From assembly GCA_031308135.1 (NCBI GenBank), contig JAHLJT010003656.1, positions 71,380,984 to 71,444,983 of the forward strand: a stretch of DNA of 64,000 nt, written 5' to 3'. Shown here piece by piece: positions 55,362-64,000 of this stretch (within the stretch, counting starts at the first letter, position 1; each line of letters begins with the position of its first letter). The DNA is from Acheta domesticus. Taxonomy: Eukaryota > Arthropoda > Insecta > Orthoptera > Gryllidae. The translations under genes and the position numbers were made by a program. The notes beneath the pieces are model-generated. The model saw nothing but the letters and a program-made list of their open reading frames with translations, was not told the origin of the DNA and did not search any database.

Positions 55362-56175
55362 GATTTTTCTAACTTTGCCTCTCAAGCCCCTATGGTATCG
55401 ATGGAATATCACAGCATTTCGCGTCTTCCTCGGTTGTGCCGCTAGAAGTCGCATGATCGTACGCACTGCTTATACGGCCAGGATCGTACGTGTAGCGTCG
55501 CGAGGTGGCGCACGTGCCGTTTCGCTGGAAAGCCCGGTCTTAAGCCGGATGGGGGATGGGGGTTGGAATGCGGCGGCGCCTCGCCGGCGCGCGCCGGGCA
55601 GGAAAATCCCAGCCTCAAAATAACCTGGACAACAGGGCGTGCCTGAGCGCGAGTCCATTCATGACGGTTGCTCTCTGCTGAGGGCTGGCTTGCGAGCCGA
55701 ATGACGCCCGCCGCTGGTAGAGTGGGGGACGAGCCGTGGGGTATTTATTGCGGCGCCGACATGCGCTCGCGGGATACGCTAGTGAGTCGAAAGACGTGAG
55801 GTATCTCCGTGCAACCTTGCACGTTTTGGCATCCGGCCATGTAACATTCTAGTTACGGGGACTTTATGTCCGACAGCTCGCACTTCGCGCAGCTTCTCAT
55901 GCTCTCGAGCAGAGGCACTGGGCTAAGCCTAGGGACGGTCGCGGGGTTTCGCGGCTTAGAGAATAGAAAGGTTGCCTAAGGTTTTCAATTTTGTAACATT
56001 ATCTTGTAATTTATTATTGTAAATATACTGTACTTACTATTCAGAATCTGTCGTCTGTGCTTTTCATGTCCAGTACGTCACATACGATATCTATCGGCAC
56101 GACTGAGAAAGATACTAAATACCATGACATATTCCATCGTCAAGACGGGTCTTGAGAGACAAAGTAAGAAAAATC
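55362..56175. mobile_element. Foldback family F, copy 3, interrupted by an LTR
   Basis: The left half (55362-55490) begins GATTTTTCTAACTTTGCCTC and carries GCATTTCGCGTCTTCCTC and GTGCCGCTAGAAGTCGCATG. The right half (56083-56175) carries ATCTATCGGCACGACTGAGA and ends CAAAGTAAGAAAAATC. Placed side by side they form the same hairpin as copy 1. The intervening 592 bp form a separate insertion. Confidence 0.85.
55491..56082. mobile_element. Apparent solo LTR of a retrotransposon (592 bp)
   Basis: The insertion begins TGTAGCGTCGCGAGG and ends CCAGTACGTCACA, thus with the TG...CA ends usual for LTRs. It is bracketed by a TACG direct repeat (55487-55490 and 56083-56086), a 4-bp target duplication. 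Inside, GGGTATTTATTGCGG near 55738 could be a promoter TATA-like region, and the last 100 bp are AT-rich. No gag, protease or polymerase sequence is present on either side, so recombination between two LTRs is the simplest explanation. Orientation and clade are undetermined. Confidence 0.8.
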
Positions 56176-56220
56176 ATATTGAAATTTATGTAGATTCTTC
56201 CTGTTGATCCTGGTATATAA

Positions 56221-56547
56221 TTGGGTGCGTAGATGGTACGAATAAATATATATTTTGACCATAAAGGATCAATCAATATTGACTTCAGGAATTAAAATTT
56301 CAAATATATTTATTTTTGGCTCAACGTTTCTCACGTTTAGTACGTGCCTTGTCAAGAGCAATACAATGACTATCAACCGTTGCCAATGTATTGCTCTTGA
56401 CAAGGCAGACGACGGCTCTTGACAAGACTAAACGTGCGAAACGTTGAGTCAAAAATAAATATATTTGAAATTTTAATTCCTGAAGTCAATATTGATTGAT
56501 CCTTTACGGTCAAAATATATATTTATTCGTACCATCTACGCATCCAA
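56221..56547. mobile_element. Long-hairpin MITE (327 bp, ~145-bp arms)
   Basis: The left arm from TTGGGTGCGTAGATGGTACG to GTCAAGAGCAATACAATG (56221-56368) pairs with the right arm 56384-56547, which ends CGTACCATCTACGCATCCAA. Long identical blocks include AGGATCAATCAATATTGACT and AGGAATTAAAATTTCAAAT. The right arm has a small extra block containing a second GACAAG unit near 56400-56430. The arms are nearly identical, so this is a young insertion. Confidence 0.9.
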
Positions 56548-56555
56548 AAATATCA

Positions 56556-56900
56556 TAATATAACTCCCTGCGCCCAACTTCTACCACGCCCACCAGACCC
56601 CCATATCCACTCACTTGCCCCGCCCCAGCTACGTCGCCCGCCGCGCCCCGGATCCCCGCGGGCGGACACCGCGGCGCGCCGGCCGCGCCGTAAACACGCT
56701 CCGGTGACCGTTAGGCGGCGGCGGAGGCGGTGGGCAATGGTCCGCGCCGCGCGAGCGTGGATGCGCTCACGCCCGCCGCGACCTTGGCACGGAAGCGAGC
56801 GGCCGTGACCCCTCGAGGGCTCCCGCGCTGCGTGCTCTCTGGGCAATCGGCGACGAAAGAAAAAGCGCGGCCCCAGAATGGCGGCATTCACAGGTGGCAC
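56556..56900. other. Minisatellite fragment and CpG-rich block
   Basis: 56560-56640 repeats 54624-54695 (TAACTCCCTGCGCCCAAC, then TTCTACCACGCCC). A CpG-rich block follows to 56900, open on both strands but without coding support. Confidence 0.5.
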
Positions 56901-57246
56901 TCGTCGGGTAATTGTAAAGGAGCTTGCAATGTAAAGGATGTGGGGCGGAAGCGTCTGCGTGAGAGTTCATATACATATGAATACAGGAGAGTACGTTCAG
57001 TGCGCACATGAATGGATCGTATTAGATGTACTTGTGTGTTCTTTGGAATGAATGCAAGTACGCACCGAAAAAGGATCATTTCTTTTCAAATATTTTTTTT
57101 AATAATGTCCATTGAGATAAAATAAAGATGGGAGTGACAAGCTTTCAGGAATTAAAATCATGAGATTCCATGTTCGCACAGTGATCAAATTCGTACCCTC
57201 TCTCAAAGTTGTTAACATACGCACCAGTGAGAGTGGAGGTCATTGA
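56901..57246. other. Unremarkable sequence, no gene
   Basis: Nothing recognised. Confidence 0.35.
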
Positions 57247-57690
57247 ATATTGATTCCTGGCGCATTACCTACCAAGGTCACTAGTGCTGTAAGTGTAGTA
57301 CATGCTATATCCGTAAAGGTTTCTTCGACTATGAATCGCCAGATCCGGCGCCGACCTACATGGAGGCTTCATTTGTTCCGTAAGTGTAAGGGCAGAGGAG
57401 AAGAAAAAGATGAGGAAGGAAGGATTGCACGTGGTCCGTGACCCGTTTGCTAAGCTTTCAGCATTCACTTTGTATTAATAGGAGAAAGCAAGGAAAGCTA
57501 CAGATCAGAAGAACCGACCGCTACAATTGTCCTCCAGACAATGGTTGAATTCGACCCAGCTACGTATCTAGTATATCTAGCAAAGTATGTAGCTTGGTTC
57601 AAAAATCCGCCACCTCAGGGAATCGAAACCTAAGATCTCGCGGATAATGATGATGCAGAGGCAACGATGTTGCTCCTGAGCTATCGCATT
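57247..57690 (-). mobile_element. Family-B SINE, minus strand
   Basis: From 57690 downward the minus strand has ATAGCTCAGGAGCAACATCG (head), GGTTTCGATTCCC (box B-like), GCTGGGTCGAATTCAACCAT, GGAGGACAATTGTAGCGG and AAACGGGTCACGGACCAC. A 3' block GATCTGGCGATTCATAGTC also belongs to it. The tail near 57250 is GGCGCCAGGAATC-like and diverged. Confidence 0.7.
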
Positions 57691-60600
57691 TGAAATCTAG
57701 AAACGGATGCATATTGTTCATTGCGACGTCAATAAGAATATCAAAAAATATCATAATGATATACTACAATTACGAATGAATCTTTAAACATTTCCGTATC
57801 TCGCAGGTATATAGCAACGACTACTGTTACTGTAAGATTTAATGCCAGAAACGCATGGAATTTTCTACAAATGTTATGATAAAAGTAATGACATAATTTT
57901 GTACACCCCCACGACTCTAAAACGCGTACCCACAAACACGAGAGCAACGCGGAAATTTTAATACATTCCTCACTTCCCAACCTCGCAGATGTGTGGCCCA
58001 GGCCACAGCCAAGTTTACAAGTCGTGTAAGAAACATTTCTTTCTACAGACACGGAGAAAATGCAGGAGATTGTTAGAAAGATTGTTATTTCTAGAGTAAC
58101 TTTGAGGAAATTGAAGGGGAATAAAAATATCTACTAATCTGACAGACGTGCCTGTAGCTGTCATTGTCATTAAGGTTAAAACCTCTCAAATTTGTTCCTA
58201 TTTTTCAAGAGCAGCATCACCATTTTCAGCAATCTAAAAAATTTGCAAGTACAACAATACAAGCTATGTAATTGTGTCACATTCACATCGAATATCCCAA
58301 GATGCTACAACTATATTTTACAATTTAAAATCTGTCGAGAATGCATGGTTTCTGTTGGTGTTACGCGCTACTGATCAAGTATAGTATGAAGCCCAATAGT
58401 TGTGGTAAATCAAAATCGGACGGACATAAACATAACCTTTTGCACTTCCATTTATACTGTCAGTCGTAGCAAGGCGTCCTCTTAAAGCTCAATCGTCCCC
58501 ACCCTCAGACAACCAACTCATCTCAATTGAAGTATTTCATATTTTTGGCATTCAGGAATAATTATTCTAGAATCCCGTCATTCCAGCTCCTTTCTTATTT
58601 GTAAAAGGAAAATTAAACGTACTCTTTCCTTCTGTCAGTTCAATATTTGTATTCTTGATGAGAGACAATTGGCAAGCGTCAGTCTGTTTCAATAGGGCCT
58701 AGAGCCAATAATTTGAAGTAGAAAAATTTGAAGGAGACATTTAGTCAGAACAGAAGATGCTCGTTAATGTTGTTGTAACGTTCTTACACATTTTCTTCGA
58801 TGGCAGCGTCCAGTGTAATTAAATTAAGATATTAATGAGCAAGTAAGGCAAGTTTTGACATTCTGTCCCTCTCAGGATATTTTCAGTAAAAGATCCGAAG
58901 AAATTAGGGCAGAACGGCATTGATTACTGAGGCGGGTCAAAATACCTCTCGTAATATTTTGTTAATAAACAATTAAAATATATCGACGAAATTTCAAATA
59001 AAAAAATAAATAAGTGCGAGGAAATATGAGCAAAAACGAGACGTTTTGGACTTAATAAATACGTTTATAAGAGACTTAATAAATACTTTTATAAGATACA
59101 TTGTTGACTAGACAAATTAACTCGGACGATGCAGTAGCAGAACCAGAGAATAGTATTAAAGTCGCCAAGACAAAATGAAAACAAGAGAAGCAAGAACAAG
59201 ATGAGATGCCCGAGGTGATTTTTTTAGTGGAACGTGATGTATCTCGATACATGATGCATGATGTAATGCCGGTAAACAGTATGAATATTGTAAAGTTTCA
59301 AAATTAAAACGAGTTGCGATTTTAGCAAGCGGACGTTAGGTCGCGTGGTCAACAAACTTCTACTCTCTAAACTCTACCTTATTTTAATAAAAATTTCCAT
59401 ACTTCGTTTTAATATAAAATAATTCAATAAGCACTCAAAAACTTCAAACGTTTCAAATCATATTATAACCTAATTACTAGGAAGACGATTTTTATGCCCT
59501 AAAAATATTGAAATATGCTATTAAAAATATGCATTTGTGACCTAAAATTTCTCAAATATGCACTACAATTTGCAATAAAAATTAACATTAATTCATTTAC
59601 TGTATAAACATTTCTCAACAAAATTCAGAAGAAGTATGCTTATTTTGTCTTGTATTTTTTTCTACCGGGTATAAAAATACGGTGTCAAGAAATATCCTAC
59701 ATTTGCACAAGTAATTTATCATCTACAAAATGGAAAAAAAAGCAAACTGGGACAAGCTCATTGCAATCAATGAGGGCTCACAAATAACAGTAGATTCTAT
59801 TAAAATAATGAAGTTTTTAGAAATAAGTCTCCATTTTAAATAAATATGCAAAATATGCGCCTATAATTACACGACTACGCGCCAGCAGGAAAAATCGGCC
59901 AAATGTACACTAACATTTTAGTCTACATAGTATCCAATACTAACCAAATGTCAAGAAATTTCACTTAGCTATCTATGCCCTGAAGCAACGGACAAAAATT
60001 CGCAAAATCATAGAAATCCGCTCCCTACTAATCACAATGAAAAGTATCAATTCCTTGCGATTTATTTTACATTTTAAATACAACAGGTGATTCCGAAGAG
60101 CTACAACCTGGACAAAATAACTAATTCTAGCTGGACCCGTGCAAACATTTCGCGATTTGCAAATTGTTGCATTAAAAGTGAAAAAAACTTCATGCCGAAT
60201 CCCAATTTCGAATGGCCAGTCCTTTTAGGGACACGAAAATCTGATTTTAAACCGTATTAAAAATCTTGGAAGTACAGTACCGAGTTATGCAATATAATTT
60301 GCGTTGCGAGCTGCATTTGATCCTAATCTCCCCGAAGTACCATATATACTTACTTCTTTATTGTTAGTCTTAAATCTCTTCGATGCAGGGCCAAGAGATA
60401 ATCCCCTAACCAGCAGTAATACACGCACGAGATTGTATGCCGAGGATTTCTTACAAACAACCCAAAACCGTCCTTAGCACATTTCCTTAGCCCATTCCAC
60501 ATAAAGTGATTCTGTATTTTACTGCGAATTATACAACGTAAAATCTTCAGCATACATTTATGTGGTTGTTTCAAACGAATTTTAGAAAACTCCTTTATTG

Positions 60601-62837
60601 GTTAATGTTTGCATTGGAAATCTATGACATCTGTGTAATTCCTCCTGATATCTCGAACCTTGATATGTCTAAATAGTAATTTATTTGCTCTTCCTGTTTC
60701 AAGTAATCGAGGTTTCAGTGTCGTAGGTAGCGCATTCAAGATAGTGAGTTGAACCTCATGTGCATCATGCTCTCTCACAATCACCTCCCTCCTAGGTATT
60801 TCCCCGCCCTGCCCTGATAACGAGTTTCTGTACAGCAAGAAACGGACTTCCCTCCTTGTCAGGGCCAAGACAAAAGCGGAGAAGTACAATCTGCGCACAT
60901 TTCTTTGGCGGCAGAATCCGTACCCTCTCTACTTATACTCTAGTAATTTTTAAGTTGAATCGTACACAAAGGTAGAAAAGAGTGTTTAGTTCAAAATATT
61001 GTGTATATTTGTTATAAACTATTTGAGTGTCATGTGAAAAACAAAAACAAATATATCGTTGTAAATTTCGGTGTATTCCAGTGAATTTCGGTTTTTGTGT
61101 GGATTCTATTATAGTGTTGAGGATACTTCAGGGCGTAGTGTTATATCTTGCTCTACAGCGTTGCAGTAAGAAGGCGATAAAACAAACATTTGCAGATATT
61201 TGCAGCAAAATGTCTTCGTGTTTAAGGACACTCTACTTCATAAACAGATCCATGGATTGAAGTGTCAATGGTGGAATAAAAAATACAACAATAGGAAACC
61301 TTGAGAGAGACAAACATTCCTTGAAATAATTTTCTGTGTCTGAAGTATCTTATTCCAAAATCTTCAGTATAAGATTTGATAATTCAAAATTCTGAACCCG
61401 CACTTCGAAATTTTCTCATTATGGCCAGTTGTTGGGCACTTTCAATCAGTGGTCTTAATCCTGGAGAGGTGGCGCTTCTTTATAAAATTATATTTAGCGA
61501 GAAATAAGTGCGAAATTAATTATTTTAATAATAATCAATCATTTATAAGGTCGTATCAACTTAATGCACTATTATAAGCAAACATGCAAATGAGGTATTG
61601 AAACAAATAAAAGAGCGAAATTATCATTTATCTTTCATTATATGTAGACTCCATTTACATTTTTCTGGATATTTCAACGACAAATGTATCAGAAAATTCA
61701 GTAAGTTTCATTTTCTAACATTGTATCACATAAAAACAAACAATATATTGAAAATGCTTCAAAGCCAACCAACACAACTTAGAAAAAGTACGAAATTTAA
61801 GATATTTGTATTGGTTTCACAAATATTTATAAATGAATTATTACATATAAAATTTTGAAAATCTTTCAGAGAAAAGATAAAGAATGTATTGAAAGGTATG
61901 TGAAATGTAAAGCTTTTGACTCGCAAAACTAAGCAACTGCAGCTAAGCAAAGATACGTGGGGTCACAAGAGACCCCGCGCCACCTCTCTCGGGTTAATGA
62001 GAGCGTCTCCCAGCCTCCTGAAGCGGCGTGGCCTCTGGTCCTCTGGAGTCGGGGCACAGGTGTCTGCAGGAAGCGCATGGGAAGAGGTCCTTCTCCGGGT
62101 GCGGCACGTCCGGGCCCGAAACTCCGGAATTTTGACTCTCCGAAGGACCGTTAGGAAGGATTCCTCTTCATTTATTATGCACTTACGAAACTGTGAGACC
62201 TAACCGACGCGGGAGGCTTGTAACTTAAAAGACGCTACCTTGATAACAGCTAATATAAAACTCCAAAAACGTAAGTGTCCTCGTAAACGTCGTTAAGTTA
62301 TGAAGTGCAACCGGCCGTAGGGAATACTTATGTTGCCGTTGAAGCCTACAATTAGATACCATTCTTCCTTTCGGTGAAAATGATTTGAATATGTTGACTT
62401 TAATGTATTACTTTATGACTACTTTTGTCTAGAATTACAGAAGTTAAATTCCTGTTGATTGTTTAGAAATGTGTGTGTTTGTGTTTGTGACCATTACGTA
62501 AATTTCATAAAATCGTGAACCCTAATAACGTAAGTCGGGTTGATTTATTATTCACACTAAGAGTATAATGATTTGAAATCATTTATCAACATAAAATATA
62601 TTGAGTTGTCTGTTTATTGCCGATAATGGTTAATTCAATTAATTACGGAATGAGAAGTTATTTTATTTTACAAAGTTTATTTCTCAGAAGTTACTCTATT
62701 CATACGGGTAAAATATGTATTGCTTCCCATTGGGAAGAATAATAATTATTCGAATTAATCGAATAAACATGCAATATGAGGATACATTCCTATAATTCAG
62801 TTCAAAAAAATATGTAAGTCAGTGCATTATGTCTGTC
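57691..62837. other. 5-kb AT-rich stretch, no gene recognised
   Basis: Frames at 57741-58052, 60350-60574 and 60602-60898 (minus) and at 61027-61260 and 61916-62203 (plus) were read and show no domain, consistent splice pair or codon signal. AATATGCA-type motifs recur at 59510-59600 and 59845-59865. 61945-62200 is a GC-richer patch. Nothing else is supportable. Confidence 0.35.
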
Positions 62838-62990
62838 CAATTGAGGCATACTGTGAGAGAGGGAGCTAACCCACAATATTCGATACATCGATTTGTTCAC
62901 ATATTCAATGTGATCATAATCGAATACGTTCATAAATCCATTTTTGGAATTTTGTGGGTTAGCTCCCTCTCTCACTGTATCCCTCAATTT
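62838..62990. mobile_element. MITE-like inverted repeat (~150 bp)
   Basis: CAATTGAGGCATACTGTGAG, then AGAGGGAGCTAACCCACAA on the left, pairs with TTGTGGGTTAGCTCCCTCTC, then TCACTGTATCCCTCAATTT on the right. The arms are over 40 bp and highly similar. Because of this symmetry both strands give related short peptides (62829-63167 plus, 62802-62987 minus), which are not genes. Confidence 0.85.
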
Positions 62991-63019
62991 ATTCCCAAAT
63001 TGAAACTATGTTGGAGCGG

Positions 63020-63240
63020 GCAGAACGTGCTTCGATTCGTGTGCAGCGGAAGGAGGGGGAGGGCCCCACGGCGGTCGCGCAGCGAACAATGCGCGAGCAG
63101 CGGTAGGTTAACGACGCGCGCGCTGTCGCAAGGCGCGGGCCCGCGCTCGCCGCGTCGCGTCGCATGAGCTGTCGCCGCGACCCAGTGACCCTATCGCCCG
63201 CACGCAAAGGCTCACGGGCGGCGGCGTGGGTGGACGGGTT
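63020..63240. other. GC-rich island
   Basis: CpG-rich, with GCGCGCGCTGTCGC-type sequence and open on both strands. No coding support. Confidence 0.4.
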
Positions 63241-63845
63241 TCGCCTTGGGAACGTCACCGCCGCGCCCCCGCCGCCCCCACCGCCCCCGCCGCCCCGCCC
63301 CCTCCCCGCCCGCCCCGCCCCCTCCCCGCCGCCCCTTCCCCTCCCCGCCGCCCCGCCGCCCCGCCCCCTCCCCGCCGCCCCTCCCCCTCCCCGCCGCCCC
63401 TCCCCCTCCCCGCCGCCCCCCCGCCCCCGCCGCCACCACCTACTCTTCCTCGCTCCTCCAGTCGCCAGTGTCGCCAGTCACTATCGACACCACCACCAAC
63501 GCTCCCCTCCGCTATCAAAACTACCCCTGCCATCGAACCATTCCCCACCATCACTGTCACCAGTACCGCCGCCACCATTACCGCCGCCGCCACTATCGCC
63601 GCGGCCGCCACTACCGCCGCCACCGCCACTACCATTGCCACCCCTACCATCACTGCCACCGTCACAATCTGTCATCGCCACTACTGACGCCGTCACCTTC
63701 ATTACCACCGTCACCACCACTGCCAACGTCACTACCACTGCCACCGTCACCACCACTGCCACCGTCACCACCACTTCTACTAGCACTTCCACCACAATCA
63801 CGACTACTACCTCCATTGCCGCCGCCACCACATCACTATAGCCAC
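63241..63845. repeat. CCGCCCC and CCACCGTCACCACTG minisatellites
   Basis: 63260-63440 consists of CCCCGCCGCCCCTCC-type units. 63460-63840 is an irregular CAC/CCG/GTCACC array with a repeated GTCACCACCACTGCCACC unit at 63705-63775. Pro-rich and Thr-rich frames across it are composition artefacts. Confidence 0.85.
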
Positions 63846-64000
63846 AATCATCGCCCCCACCGCCATCTCTGTGCTAGCGTTGACCACAGACAGACCATCA
63901 CCTCCTCACTGCCAATGCCGCTAGCGACATCCGGGCGCACGTCATCGGAAGCGATTGGCGTTCGAAGCATCGAGAACTGCGCGAGTGGTTTGATGTCAAT
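63846..64000. other. End of window, nothing recognised
   Basis: Short unremarkable sequence. Confidence 0.35.

Larger units (their letters stand above)
20616..64000 (+). other. Sequence after the last recognised exon: intron 3 and/or intergenic DNA
   Basis: Exon c ends with a good donor and an incomplete codon, so intron 3 starts here. No downstream exon continuing the frame was identified. Either intron 3 exceeds 43 kb or a short terminal exon was overlooked. The whole interval is repeat-rich; individual elements are listed separately. Confidence 0.45.

Noticed and set aside
57741..58052. 103-residue minus-strand frame
   Set aside because: No domain, splice support or codon bias; possibly repeat-derived.
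61916..62203. GC-richer 95-residue frame considered as an exon
   Set aside because: No continuous domain, and the AG/GT pairs nearby do not give a consistent frame.
63164..63841. 225-residue Pro/Thr-rich frame
   Set aside because: Composition artefact of CCGCC and CACCGTCAC arrays.
1..64000. CRISPR array, operon, riboswitch or prokaryotic mobile system
   Set aside because: Spliced exons, SINEs and microsatellites show eukaryotic nuclear DNA; tandem repeats here lack unique regular spacers.

Overview
This window looks like nuclear DNA from an insect, probably one with a large, repeat-rich genome. That reading rests on three exons of a spliced protein gene with canonical GT-AG borders, a 13.3-kb intron, many tRNA-derived SINEs and foldback or MITE-type DNA elements, GC-rich minisatellites in an AT-rich background, and a protein whose style (hydrophobic hairpin, Gly/Ala-rich linker, small C-x5-C module) I associate with insect-specific secreted or membrane proteins. 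The species cannot be named from the sequence; a polyneopteran is a guess.

Gene content is very low. The only well-supported gene lies on the plus strand, with exons at about 5433-5602, 6711-7018 and 20334-20615. Their phases fit exactly (0 between the first two, 2 between the second and third), and together they encode about 252 residues. The first coding exon and the last exon(s) were not found, so the gene probably starts upstream of the window or in an unrecognised short exon, and everything after 20616 is read as its next intron or as intergenic DNA. One further exon candidate (51328-51555) has a signal-peptide-like start and a consensus donor but is uncertain. A degraded transposase-like C-terminus may lie at 28276-28518 on the minus strand.

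The rest is repeat landscape. Two SINE families recur: family A (about 205 bp, tRNA-Ser-like head, tail ending in a GCGAC-TTAAATAA motif) and family B (about 500-540 bp, with a degenerate tRNA-like head). There are many inverted-repeat elements, including a three-copy foldback family (47.9, 53.3 and 55.4 kb), a 1-kb element with about 150-bp terminal inverted repeats (45.8-46.8 kb), a hAT-like element (34.3-34.8 kb), and several MITEs. The most informative locus is 54.2-56.6 kb, a nested stack in which a 592-bp apparent solo LTR with a 4-bp target duplication sits inside a foldback element, which in turn sits in a minisatellite duplicated around a SINE. A second nested case is at 35.9-36.7 kb, where a foldback element has split the head of a family-B SINE.

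Minisatellites account for most of the long open reading frames: a 15-bp polypyrimidine repeat at 18 kb, a 7-bp G-quadruplex-type repeat at 43.8 kb, an 18-bp repeat at 52 kb, and CG-rich tracts at 36.7 and 63.2 kb. I saw no CRISPR array, operon, rRNA gene, intact tRNA gene or intact transposase. I did not find a convincing undescribed biological system; the most useful material is the partial insect gene and the nested transposon stratigraphy.
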